From positions 40,380 through 104,379 of the forward strand of contig CAWKJU010000019.1 of NCBI GenBank assembly GCA_963849955.1: a DNA stretch of 64,000 bases. Reading direction: 5' to 3'. Under the pieces are notes generated by a model. The model worked only from the letters and a program-made list of their open reading frames with translations. It was not told where the DNA came from and searched no databases. The position numbers and the translations under genes were made by a program. The first letter of the stretch is position 1. Every line of letters starts with the position of its first letter. This document shows, in pieces, positions 41,679 to 50,843 of the stretch. The stretch comes from CAWFGW01 sp963849955 (GTDB lineage Bacteria > Bacteroidota > Bacteroidia > Cytophagales > JAAEPT01).

Positions 41679-41873
41679 ATAATCAATCGAATAAAAGAAG
41701 TACTTGAAAAGCAAGGCAGAAGCCAAAGATGGTTGGCTAAGGAAATTAACAAGAGTTACAACATGGTCAATGCATATGTTCAAAATAGGCAACAACCAAG
41801 ACTAGAAGTATTAGTGGAAATTGCTAATGCTCTTAATGTCGACATTAAAGAATTAATTACAAGTACCAAATAG
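41679..41873 (+). CDS. Small XRE regulator ahead of hsdM, without a standard start codon
   Basis: Too short for ordinary ORF listing. The frame reads (I)INRIKEVLEKQGRSQRWLA followed by KEINKSYNMVNAYVQNRQQPR and ends ALNVDIKELITSTK, a complete Cro/XRE helix-turn-helix of about 64 residues. It stops at 41871-41873, 4 bases before hsdM. A stop (TAA 41676-41678) lies directly upstream, and the first codons are ATA ATC AAT. Relatives normally begin M-N-N-R-I-K. So either ATA (or ATC) initiates, or an ATG was lost and the gene is dead. The next in-frame ATG is inside the HTH (41760), too late to be useful. Confidence 0.65.
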   Translation: MINRIKEVLEKQGRSQRWLAKEINKSYNMVNAYVQNRQQPRLEVLVEIANALNVDIKELITSTK

Positions 41874-41877
41874 AATA

Positions 41878-43953
41878 ATGATTGAAACAAATATATTAAA
41901 ACACGAATCAGACGTTTGGAAAACAGCCGATTTACTTATTGGTGCTGGTATCAAGCAGAGTGATTTCCCTAAATACATGATGCCCTACTTTGCTCTACTT
42001 ATGGTCGAGAGTAGATTAATAAGAGAGGCAAGAAGATTAGAAGAAGAAATTGGAAAAGACAATTTAGAAGACTTTGTGGAAGAATTTCAACTCGCAGGGT
42101 TGGGATACAATGACTACATTATACGTCAAGGAAAATCACTCAAAGACATCTGCAAAAACGATAAAGCATTTGATTCTGATTTTCACCTCTACCTGAAATC
42201 ATTCGACCCGGAAACCAAATACTTATTAGGAGTAGATAAAGGAACGGAGGAAGAAAAGTTTCTGGACATTTCAGGAATTAGTGGACAACTCAAAAAGAAG
42301 AGAATCTTATTTGAGACTGTGCAAGCATGGAGCGAAATAGACCTTACTCTATTCAACAACTCTGAAATCACCACTCTTGAAGAACACATTAAAAGAAGGT
42401 GGGCAGATATTTCAGCAGAAACAGCAGGAGAGCAATATACCCCGGATGATATTATATCCTTAATTACTGAAATCATCGCTTGCAGGCTTGAAGACAATGG
42501 TAAGTTCCTGACAATTTATGATCCTACGTGTGGTGGAGGCAACCTGCTTTTTGGTGTGGAGGATAAAATCAAAGAAGTACTTCCTTCAAGGCATACAGCT
42601 ACTTTTGGTGAAGATTGGAACGACATGTTATATGCATTAGCTAAAATAGAAAGTCGATTTAGAGTAGGATCAACAATCGAACATGGTAACACACTGACCG
42701 ATATTCACTTTATAGAAAAAAGATTTGATATTGTCGTAGCCAACCCACCCTATGGTGTGGATTGGAAAGGTTATCAAAAGGACATCAAAAACGATACTAC
42801 AGAACGTTTTGTGGCTTTGCCATCTATTTCAGATGGTCAGTTCCTTTTCACCCAGCACATTCTTTACCAATTGGCCAATGATGGCCTTTCGGTTGTAGTT
42901 CATAATGGTTCCACCCTTTTTAGTGGTGATGCAGGTAGTGGAGAAAGCAATATCCGAAAACACTTCTTTGACAATGATTGGGTTGAAGCCATTATACAGA
43001 TGCCTACTGATGAATTTTTCAACACAGGCATCTACACTTACCTCTGGATTTTCAACAAGAACAAGCCAGCCGATAGAAAAGATAAAGTAATGCTCTTGAA
43101 TGCCAGTGAGCTTTATGAAGGCTTAAAGAAAAGTAAGGGTAAGAAGCGTAAGCAGATGAACTCTGACAATAGAGCTGAGATAGTAAAAGCATTCACAGAG
43201 TTCAAAGACAATGACTTCTGCAAAGTATTCGACAAATGGCACTTTTACTACAACCGTCAAAGCATTATGCTTACCAATGTGGATGAAAACGGCAAACACA
43301 TTGAAATGCCAGTCAAAGAGAACAAAGAGGGTGAAAAAGTAGAAGCCAAATCCATCAAGCTAACCCCTTTGAAAATCACAGTTAATTCGGATACTGATCC
43401 AATCGAAATAAACGAATTTGATATTACAGATTTCAATAAAGAGAAGTTTAGTAGCCTTCAAGACCGCTTTGAGAATGAAGTAAAACCAATGATTGCTGCA
43501 CTGGACTACAAGGAGCAAAACTTGAAAGTGAGTGCCAAAAAAGTGACCTATCGGTATGATCAAGATAAAGACACCATAATTGAAGAAGTAGCAGGAAAGC
43601 AAACCGAGTTAGGTTGTGGTAAAATAGTGATCAGGTCAGCTTATAAGAAGCCTACCAAATCCAAAGGAGCATCAATAGCTATTTCAGTAGAGCTAACCAA
43701 AGACCTTCAAAAAGACTATGAGATTATACCCTACTCACCTGATGAAACTGAAAACCAACAATGGATTGCTGATTTTATGGCAAAGTATATCACCAAGCCT
43801 TTTGAGTATGTGGACAATGTAGTTGGTGTTGAGGTCAACTTCAATAAGGTGTTCTATCAACCTGAGAAACTTAGAGAGGTTACTAGGATAAATGCAGACA
43901 TTGATGCATTAGAAAACGAATTGGCAAACCTTGAATCGCAATTAGCAATATGA
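41878..43953 (+). CDS. hsdM: Type I restriction-modification methylase subunit HsdM
   Basis: A protein of 691 residues, longer than the usual ~500. SAM motif I is PTCGGGNLLFG (near residue 215) and the adenine-methylase motif IV is NPPYG (near 289). The AETAGEQYTPDDIISLI segment before motif I is typical of HsdM. The extra C-terminal ~200 residues hold a Lys-rich region and end in a coiled coil (ADIDALENELANLESQL) that may dock onto HsdS. With HsdS it methylates adenines in a bipartite target. The stop overlaps the hsdS start by 4 bases. Confidence 0.93.
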   Translation: MIETNILKHESDVWKTADLLIGAGIKQSDFPKYMMPYFALLMVESRLIREARRLEEEIGKDNLEDFVEEFQLAGLGYNDYIIRQGKSLKDICKNDKAFDSDFHLYLKSFDPETKYLLGVDKGTEEEKFLDISGISGQLKKKRILFETVQAWSEIDLTLFNNSEITTLEEHIKRRWADISAETAGEQYTPDDIISLITEIIACRLEDNGKFLTIYDPTCGGGNLLFGVEDKIKEVLPSRHTATFGEDWNDMLYALAKIESRFRVGSTIEHGNTLTDIHFIEKRFDIVVANPPYGVDWKGYQKDIKNDTTERFVALPSISDGQFLFTQHILYQLANDGLSVVVHNGSTLFSGDAGSGESNIRKHFFDNDWVEAIIQMPTDEFFNTGIYTYLWIFNKNKPADRKDKVMLLNASELYEGLKKSKGKKRKQMNSDNRAEIVKAFTEFKDNDFCKVFDKWHFYYNRQSIMLTNVDENGKHIEMPVKENKEGEKVEAKSIKLTPLKITVNSDTDPIEINEFDITDFNKEKFSSLQDRFENEVKPMIAALDYKEQNLKVSAKKVTYRYDQDKDTIIEEVAGKQTELGCGKIVIRSAYKKPTKSKGASIAISVELTKDLQKDYEIIPYSPDETENQQWIADFMAKYITKPFEYVDNVVGVEVNFNKVFYQPEKLREVTRINADIDALENELANLESQLAI

Positions 43954-45224
43954 CTAAATATGCATCATATAAAATGAGTAACATTGATTGGATGGATTCA
44001 GGTTCTCAAATACCATCTAATTGGTCGATTAAAAGAGTTAAGGACTTAGGCGAATATCGAAGTGGAGATTACATTAACGCTTTAGAGTTTGATTCAGAAA
44101 ATCTTTATCCAGTATATGGCGGTAATGGTTTCAGAGGGTTTGCTCAAAAATTTAATCATGACGGTGAATACATACTCATTGGACGACAAGGTGCATTATG
44201 TGGTAATATTAATTATGCAACAGGTAAGTTTTGGGCTACAGAACATGCTGTAGTAGTCTATAAAAAGAGGGATTATGTGACTTATTGGCTTGGAGAACTG
44301 TTTAAGGTAATGAACTTCAACCAATATTCTTTATCTGCTGCACAACCTGGTTTGGCAATTGATAGATTAAGGAGGTTGGAATTACCAGTGCCCCCAGTAA
44401 ACGAACAGACCGCTATTGCCGAGTATCTCAGCTCAAAAACTCAAGCCATCGACAAGAAGGTAAGCTTATTAGAAAAAAAAATAGGCTACTATCAGGAATT
44501 AAGAAAAAGCCTGATTAACGATACTGTTACACAAGGGCTAAATAGGGCAGTTACCCTTGAGCAAAACGAACTTGGATTCAAAACACCTACCAGTTGGCAC
44601 AAATACAGATTGAAGGATTTGGGTAAGCTATTCAGTGGTTTATCAGGTAAAAGCGGAGACGATTTTAACCAAGATGATAACCCTAACAATAAAGGGTTCA
44701 TTCCATTCACCAATATTGCCAATAACACCTATTTGAAGAGAGACCATTTAGGTACAGTGGTAGTAGCAGAAGGAGAAAGACAGAATAAGGTAAGAAAGGG
44801 AGATATATTCTTTTTGATGAGTTCTGAGGGCTATGAAGATATTGGCAAAACGGCAGCACTAGCAGAGGATATTGAAGAAACATACCTTAATAGTTTTTGC
44901 AAAGGCTACCGGGTAAACCCACGCAAATGCAATCCTTTTTTCCTCAATTATTTAATGCTGTCTGATTATTACAGGCAGTTGCTCATTATAGAAGGAAAAG
45001 GCTTTACCCGAATCAATTTAAAGATGGAGAAAGTCAATGATTTTTTAGTTTACATCCCAGATTCATTGACGGCACAAGAAGAAATAGTCCAGTTCCTTGA
45101 CACTAAGCTGGATACCATTACCAAGATTATTAAAAACGTACAAACCCAAATCACTACCCTTAAAGAGCTTCGTAAGACGCTTATTAATGATGTGGTTACG
45201 GGTAAAATCAAAGTAACAGCATAG
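43950..45224 (+). CDS. hsdS: Type I restriction-modification specificity subunit HsdS
   Basis: A protein of 424 residues with the two-part layout of HsdS. Target-recognition domain 1 runs from about residue 15 (IPSNWSIKRVKDLGEYRSGD) to 155, ending LPVPPVNEQTAIAEYLSSKT. A conserved coiled coil follows (IDKKVSLLEKKIGYYQELRK). Domain 2 (TSWHKYRLKDLGKLFSGLSG) leads to the second coiled coil (IIKNVQTQITTLKELRKTLI). The two domains each read half of a bipartite sequence; the target cannot be predicted by eye. The two coils share LRK[ST]LINDxVT, homologous repeats that allow domain shuffling. Confidence 0.93.
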   Translation: MTKYASYKMSNIDWMDSGSQIPSNWSIKRVKDLGEYRSGDYINALEFDSENLYPVYGGNGFRGFAQKFNHDGEYILIGRQGALCGNINYATGKFWATEHAVVVYKKRDYVTYWLGELFKVMNFNQYSLSAAQPGLAIDRLRRLELPVPPVNEQTAIAEYLSSKTQAIDKKVSLLEKKIGYYQELRKSLINDTVTQGLNRAVTLEQNELGFKTPTSWHKYRLKDLGKLFSGLSGKSGDDFNQDDNPNNKGFIPFTNIANNTYLKRDHLGTVVVAEGERQNKVRKGDIFFLMSSEGYEDIGKTAALAEDIEETYLNSFCKGYRVNPRKCNPFFLNYLMLSDYYRQLLIIEGKGFTRINLKMEKVNDFLVYIPDSLTAQEEIVQFLDTKLDTITKIIKNVQTQITTLKELRKTLINDVVTGKIKVTA

Positions 45225-45227
45225 ACT

Positions 45228-46082
45228 ATGAAGACAGAAATTATATCCTCACTCACAAAGACTTTTGAAGATTATTCCAATACCACTGAAAGCGGTGTGG
45301 AGTTCTGGTTGGCAAGAGATATCCAGCACCTTTTGGGCTATTCTAAATGGGATAATTTTCTCAAAGTAATCAACAAAGCAAAAACAGCCTGCGAGACCAG
45401 TGATAATGACATTGACGACCATTTTGCTGAGGTCGGGAAAATGGTCAGTTTAGGTTCGGGTTCGCAGCGGGAAGTACAGGACTTCATGCTCACAAGATAC
45501 GCTTGTTATCTCATAGCCCAAAATGGAGACCCCAAAAAAGAAGCTATTGCATTTGCTCAAAACTACTTTGCTATTCAAACCCGAAAATTTGAGTTAATAG
45601 AGCAACGGATAAAAGATTGGGAAAGATTACAAGCCCGTACCAAACTATCGCTATCAGAGAAAGAGCTGAGCGGACTCATTTTTGAGCAGACAGGCAGTGA
45701 TAAGAATTTTGCCATTATTAGAAGCAAAGGTGATGCAGCCTTGTTTGGCGGAAAAACCACCAAGCACATGAAAACCCGCTTGGGTGTTCCCGACAACAGA
45801 CCTTTAGCAGATTTTCTTCCTACCATCACCATCAAAGCAAAAGACTTTGCTACGGAGATTACCATATTCAATACTAAGGATAAAGGATTGAATACAGAGG
45901 GAAAAATATCCAGTGAACATATCACCAACAATAAATCCGTAAGGAAAATACTATTGGAACGAGAGATTATTCCCGAAAACTTACCAGCTGAAGAAGACAT
46001 CAAAAAACTGGAAAGGCGTGTAAAATCAGAAGAAAAGAAATTGGGCAAAGGTCCAAAGGGATTAAACCCAAAAAAGAAATAG
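45228..46082 (+). CDS. dinD: DinD-family protein
   Basis: A protein of 284 residues. The N-terminal BRO-N-like part (GVEFWLARDIQHLLGYSKWDNFLKVINKA, GSQREVQDFMLTRYACYLIAQNGDPKK) and the FAQNYFAIQTRKFELIEQR segment are diagnostic of DinD (DNA-damage-inducible protein D). A helical, Lys-rich C-terminus follows. E. coli DinD inhibits RecA filament activities. Genes of this family are often inserted in type I restriction loci, as here between hsdS (3-base gap) and hsdR (4-base gap). This suggests a link between restriction breaks and recombination control. Confidence 0.9.
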   Translation: MKTEIISSLTKTFEDYSNTTESGVEFWLARDIQHLLGYSKWDNFLKVINKAKTACETSDNDIDDHFAEVGKMVSLGSGSQREVQDFMLTRYACYLIAQNGDPKKEAIAFAQNYFAIQTRKFELIEQRIKDWERLQARTKLSLSEKELSGLIFEQTGSDKNFAIIRSKGDAALFGGKTTKHMKTRLGVPDNRPLADFLPTITIKAKDFATEITIFNTKDKGLNTEGKISSEHITNNKSVRKILLEREIIPENLPAEEDIKKLERRVKSEEKKLGKGPKGLNPKKK

Positions 46083-46086
46083 TCCA

Positions 46087-49000
46087 ATGAAGGAATTAGA
46101 CTTACAAGATAAATACCTCATTCACTTCCTTTGCGAACGACCTGACGGTCTTCGCTACAAAGAAGCAAAGGCCAATACGGTATCGCCCAATTTCTTCATC
46201 ATTGAGGACTTAAAGCACTTCATTTCTGAGACAGAGCTAAATAAGAGTAACTACAGAAAGTTGCTTAAAAAATTCCCAAGCGAAAAAGACCTACTCAATT
46301 CCTTTACCCAATTCTTGGATGAGAAAATAAAGTCATCCATGAACATGGCTATTTTCATCAATACAAACAAGTCGGTTACTTTTGAAGGTATTAAGCTGCA
46401 TTTGTTTTATCCAAGTGGTAGTGAGTTTGAAGAGGACAACCTATTTGATCAGAACATATTCTCGGTAGTTCAGGAATTACCCTACACCTTCAGGTATGAA
46501 GGCAAACAGTATTTCTCGTTCCGACCTGACTTGTCCTTCTTTCTCAATGGAATCTTCTTAGGATATAGCGAATTAAAAAGCAATTGGACAAACCAAACTG
46601 CACAGAAAAACGGACGAAAGAAAGTCAGCAAAGATTACTTGAATGCAGTCCAGGAGTATTTGACAATCGCAAACAAGAACGACCTTTCACAAACCATCAG
46701 AAAGGACTTCCTGAAAATCTTTGAAAAGGCTATACACATTACCTCAACTGATATTTCAGATACGTTTGTCATTAGAAACATTGCCAGCCTATTTGACGAA
46801 ATCAAAAACACAGTAGCCACTGGCAGCTATGATTTTGAACAATACGAAAAGAAGATCCTAAAGGACTTCAAACCATATCCACTCAAAAATAAGGATGCCT
46901 CCAAGACCGAGCGATTTGAGGAAGTTTTTAAAGCTCTGTATGACAAAAAGATGATAGAGAAAGAAATCCTCTATTATAATTTCATTGAGCGTGAACTCAT
47001 TAAAAAGGAAGGGAGCAAAACCAAAGAATACAAACACAATGATGGAAGGCTAATAGGTCCCAGACCAAAACAGAAATTCGGTACTGACAAAGTACTTTCT
47101 AAAATCGGTGAGTTTCTGGAGCATGAGAATGAACCAGAATACTTCATTAAAAAATTAGAGGCTGAATTAAAAGCAAAAGGAATTGGCGAGAATCAAATCA
47201 AAGAACTAATTGCCAAACGCCAGAAGTATCAAAACAACAAAACGGTTTACTCCCTTCTCTTGCAGTATGCAGCAGGTTTTGGTAAGAGTAATATCATTGG
47301 CTGGACAGCACTACAGCTAAAAGACCTTCGTAAAGACGGTCTCTATGTCTATGACAAAGTAATGCTTGTAGTGGATAGGTTGCAGCTAAGAGATCAATTA
47401 GATTCAAAGCTACATAATATGAACATTCAAAAAGGGATGTTCATTGAAGCCACCGATAAGAAAACCTTTATTTCTGCATTGAGCAGCGATAAAAGAATTG
47501 TAGTAGTCAACCTGCAAAAGTTCTCGTCTATAAATAACATTCTGGATGAGGTGGTAGTAAAGCAGCTTTCATCCCTAAGAATTGCATTTTTGATAGATGA
47601 AATCCACAGAAGCAACAGTGGTGTACAACATGAAGAAATGATAAGTGTCTTTGATGAGCTACAAAGCAGCTTTGATCAAAGTAAGGCGTACCAAAAACAA
47701 CATACAAAAAAGAACTTGATTGTCGGTTTCACCGCCACTCCAAGCGACCATACATTAGCCCGTTTCGGTGAGTTCAATAAGTATGCTGAATCAGAAAAAA
47801 TATGGATTCCATTCGATAGCTATACCATGCGAGAAGCTATTGAGGACGGCTACATTCTTAACCCAATCAGAGGAATTGTACCTGTTTCCGCTAAGATGTT
47901 CTTTGAAGTGCCAGACAACGAACTGGAAGGCTTTGAAGGTGATATGGGATACGGCTTTGAAGAAATACCAGACGACACAGATACGGGTATTGATGAAGAG
48001 GGTAAGAAATATGCCATTCGTAAAAAGAAAATCTACTTCAATACTGAGCGTATAGAAGCCATATCAAAATTCGTAGTAGAGAGGCTACTATCCTCCGTTT
48101 ACCACAATATTAGAGGTTATGGAAAAGCTATGTTGGCAGTGTCCTCCATTCCAGCAGCTATCAAATACAAAGGCTTTATTGATAAGTACTATGCTAAACT
48201 CACAGCCCAAAAGAAATATGAGAAATACGCTGACGCTCCTATTTACATCGTGTATTCAGATAGCCAGGAACACAGAAGTGCAAGCGGTTTAAATGGTGGG
48301 TTGAGTGAAGAAAAGGTATTGCAAAACTTCGCTATCAAGAAGAATGGTCTAATCATCGTAGTTGATAAGCTGCAAACTGGTTTTGATGAACCCAAACTGC
48401 ATACCCTATTCTTAGATAAAGAAATTAGAGGTATTAATGCAATTCAAACCATTTCACGGGTAAACAGAACCACCAAATACAAGAACGATTGCAAAATCAT
48501 TGATTTCTCATACAAGAATGTAAATGTCAAAAACATCAAAGCAGCTTTTGAGCATTTTAGTAATGTTGTCGTATCCGACTTTGACCCGTTAGGTGATGAA
48601 GACAAGTTGGTTGATTTGTACAAGGAGCTGAATACACACTCCATATTCAAAAAGTATTTCCCAATCTTCACAGCCTATCATACGACCAACCCAGACATAT
48701 CACTAATAAGGGCTATTGAAGATGGTTTGGATGAGTATATCAGATCATCAAAGGAAGAGTCAAAGAAACTTAAAGACAAGGTGTTAGGATACTTCAAAAT
48801 ACTCAATCTCATTGAGTTTGTAATAGACTTAGACCCGAAATACAGTGAAGAGTTGCTGGTGCAGTTTTGGCGTAAATACAATATGCTTTACAACCAAATC
48901 AATAAGCAATCTGAGATTATTGATGATGTAGAGATTTACTTTGATAATCGAATTGGGATTGTTGCACCCGCTGAATATAAATCTAAAGAAAAGAAAAAGG

Positions 49001-49887
49001 TGTTAGATGATCCTAAGGGAGAATATGGTGCTAATAAATACAAATACAATATTCTTAAAGTAATCGAAAAACGTAATCAGGAGGAAGAAGCAATTGCAGA
49101 GCTAATTGTTGAATTTGAAGGTAAAATAACAGCTTTATTTGAGTTTATAAAGGCAGATGAAACAGGTCAACGATTAATTGCAAAAATCAATGATGATGGT
49201 TCTGCATTCTCCCAGGATGAGATTTATTCGGACTTTTCTAAGCTCTATAGGAAATACACAATTCGTAATAAAGAATTAGGTGATTTTTTTAAAAGGGAAA
49301 CAAAAGACAACCTCAACCAATTGTGTGATGATTTTGAAAGAACGCTTGAACCCAATGGCAATACCAAAACAATCACAGAATATGCAGATGGTCACATATA
49401 TTTAGACACGGAAGATTTTCTATTAGCGGAAGAGGTTTATGAGTCATTTAGAGTTTTCACTGAATCATTGGGATTCCAGATTACAGATGAAGGCACGTTT
49501 GAAAAAGGGTCTTGGATTAAAAAAGGCATAAAATCGGTTCAGGATTTTTTCAATAGTGATGAGGTTAAGAATGTTTACGCCCAAGGAAAAAGAAGTCTCG
49601 AATTAGTGCATATTGAAAAAGTACAAGCCGAAATTGATGTATTAAAGGTTGGTGCAGCAGCTCAGTTATTGACCAGTGTAAAAGACACCACCAATGTAGC
49701 TATGAAGCTTGGTTCCATTGTACTAATTAAAGCCGTGACTAATGGACAAGAACAGACATTGATATTTGACTTGACAGATGAACAACGACAGAATATTGAA
49801 AAGAATGGCTTTCTACTTAACCAACCACATGATTTATTAAAATACTTAACGGATAAAACTGACATGACTCATGGGTATTTACACTAA
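46087..49887 (+). CDS. hsdR: Type I restriction-modification endonuclease subunit HsdR
   Basis: A protein of 1266 residues. The N-terminal nuclease domain shows RPDLSFFLNG...GYSELKSN (D, then ELK). The SF2 translocase has Walker A AAGFGKSN (near residue 394, GFGKS instead of GSGKS), Walker B LIDEIHRS (near 502), motif III FTATPSD and motif VI ISRVNRT. The long C-terminal helical region would contact the HsdM2S core. It cuts unmodified DNA after ATP-driven translocation. It is the last gene of the operon HTH-hsdM-hsdS-dinD-hsdR and appears intact. Confidence 0.94.
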   Translation: MKELDLQDKYLIHFLCERPDGLRYKEAKANTVSPNFFIIEDLKHFISETELNKSNYRKLLKKFPSEKDLLNSFTQFLDEKIKSSMNMAIFINTNKSVTFEGIKLHLFYPSGSEFEEDNLFDQNIFSVVQELPYTFRYEGKQYFSFRPDLSFFLNGIFLGYSELKSNWTNQTAQKNGRKKVSKDYLNAVQEYLTIANKNDLSQTIRKDFLKIFEKAIHITSTDISDTFVIRNIASLFDEIKNTVATGSYDFEQYEKKILKDFKPYPLKNKDASKTERFEEVFKALYDKKMIEKEILYYNFIERELIKKEGSKTKEYKHNDGRLIGPRPKQKFGTDKVLSKIGEFLEHENEPEYFIKKLEAELKAKGIGENQIKELIAKRQKYQNNKTVYSLLLQYAAGFGKSNIIGWTALQLKDLRKDGLYVYDKVMLVVDRLQLRDQLDSKLHNMNIQKGMFIEATDKKTFISALSSDKRIVVVNLQKFSSINNILDEVVVKQLSSLRIAFLIDEIHRSNSGVQHEEMISVFDELQSSFDQSKAYQKQHTKKNLIVGFTATPSDHTLARFGEFNKYAESEKIWIPFDSYTMREAIEDGYILNPIRGIVPVSAKMFFEVPDNELEGFEGDMGYGFEEIPDDTDTGIDEEGKKYAIRKKKIYFNTERIEAISKFVVERLLSSVYHNIRGYGKAMLAVSSIPAAIKYKGFIDKYYAKLTAQKKYEKYADAPIYIVYSDSQEHRSASGLNGGLSEEKVLQNFAIKKNGLIIVVDKLQTGFDEPKLHTLFLDKEIRGINAIQTISRVNRTTKYKNDCKIIDFSYKNVNVKNIKAAFEHFSNVVVSDFDPLGDEDKLVDLYKELNTHSIFKKYFPIFTAYHTTNPDISLIRAIEDGLDEYIRSSKEESKKLKDKVLGYFKILNLIEFVIDLDPKYSEELLVQFWRKYNMLYNQINKQSEIIDDVEIYFDNRIGIVAPAEYKSKEKKKVLDDPKGEYGANKYKYNILKVIEKRNQEEEAIAELIVEFEGKITALFEFIKADETGQRLIAKINDDGSAFSQDEIYSDFSKLYRKYTIRNKELGDFFKRETKDNLNQLCDDFERTLEPNGNTKTITEYADGHIYLDTEDFLLAEEVYESFRVFTESLGFQITDEGTFEKGSWIKKGIKSVQDFFNSDEVKNVYAQGKRSLELVHIEKVQAEIDVLKVGAAAQLLTSVKDTTNVAMKLGSIVLIKAVTNGQEQTLIFDLTDEQRQNIEKNGFLLNQPHDLLKYLTDKTDMTHGYLH

Positions 49888-50074
49888 TAAATAAGGGGAA
49901 ATTAAATCCAATCAAAGAATCACCTTTCAAATTAGAAAGAGAGATTCAATAGAACTTTGAGCAAATTATCAATCCCCATAAAATGGTGATTAAGAACTTC
50001 AGGTTACTAATACAAGTAACTTGTAATATATTATGAGTCTTATAAAGCAATAATCTCTTAATAAGTTAAATGTA

Positions 50075-50644
50075 ATGAAAGACAACTTGCAGGATGAACT
50101 ATTAAAACACATGAGAGGAGACTTAGAGTTACAAACAACAGTGTTAAAATGGATCAAGAACATAGAAGCTAACAATGTTGAAGTTGTAACTAGATCCGAC
50201 ATTAAAGCTTCTAGTTACTTAAATAGTATAATCAAAGTTTCTACTCACCCTAAAGCTTCTACAGGAGTATTATTATTGTGGGACTTACTTCATGAATATG
50301 GTCATCACATTGACCATATTCGATCTAAAAAGAATAGTACCCCTAGAGAACTAAGAGCTTGGGAAAATGCTCGCTCATTAATTTTGAATGAAACTCATTA
50401 TAATAAGAATATTGACGGCTTTAATGATCACATGAATATGTGCATGATAAGATGTCGAGAAGAAGATTTGCATAATGGAAGAAGAGATCAAGTTCGAATG
50501 ATTACATTCCTTGATAACACTAGGATACAGGGTATATTAATCCTTTATAAGAAGGACTTGGGAACCTTCTCATTCAAAACATCCAACGGAGATGAACATA
50601 CTTTTGAACTTAAAAAGATTAAAGAAGTAAAAGTTCTAAATTAG
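50075..50644 (+). CDS. Small HExxH putative metallopeptidase
   Basis: A protein of 189 residues, not recognised as a family. It has a single zincin motif, LLWDLLHEYGHHIDH (H-E-Y-G-H), on a predicted helix, followed about 20 residues later by RELRAWENAR, where E could be the third zinc ligand, as in ImmA/IrrE-like or minigluzincin folds. There is no signal peptide, so it is cytoplasmic. A beta-rich C-terminal part (FLDNTRIQGILILYKK, FSFKTSNGDEHTFELKK) has no obvious match. It follows the type I operon by 187 bases and may be accessory cargo of the same region, with a regulatory protease role. That is inference. Confidence 0.65.
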   Translation: MKDNLQDELLKHMRGDLELQTTVLKWIKNIEANNVEVVTRSDIKASSYLNSIIKVSTHPKASTGVLLLWDLLHEYGHHIDHIRSKKNSTPRELRAWENARSLILNETHYNKNIDGFNDHMNMCMIRCREEDLHNGRRDQVRMITFLDNTRIQGILILYKKDLGTFSFKTSNGDEHTFELKKIKEVKVLN

Positions 50645-50843
50645 TTTTAGTTAGCCTACAATTTTCCTTGTTAGATATAATTTTCAGTCTATTTATTACC
50701 AAAAAAGCATAATCATCTGATATTTAGATTAAGTTACTTTCCACATCCCAAACCAACCACCTAACCCTACAATCAAAAAGTTAAAAAATTTTAAGGTCAT
50801 TTATAGATTTTAGCTAACTTTAGAAAAATTTAACGCTGAGATC

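Noticed and set aside
45575..46087. Leftward frame opposite dinD
   Set aside because: It is antisense to a recognised DinD gene and has Ser/Phe/Leu-rich shadow composition.
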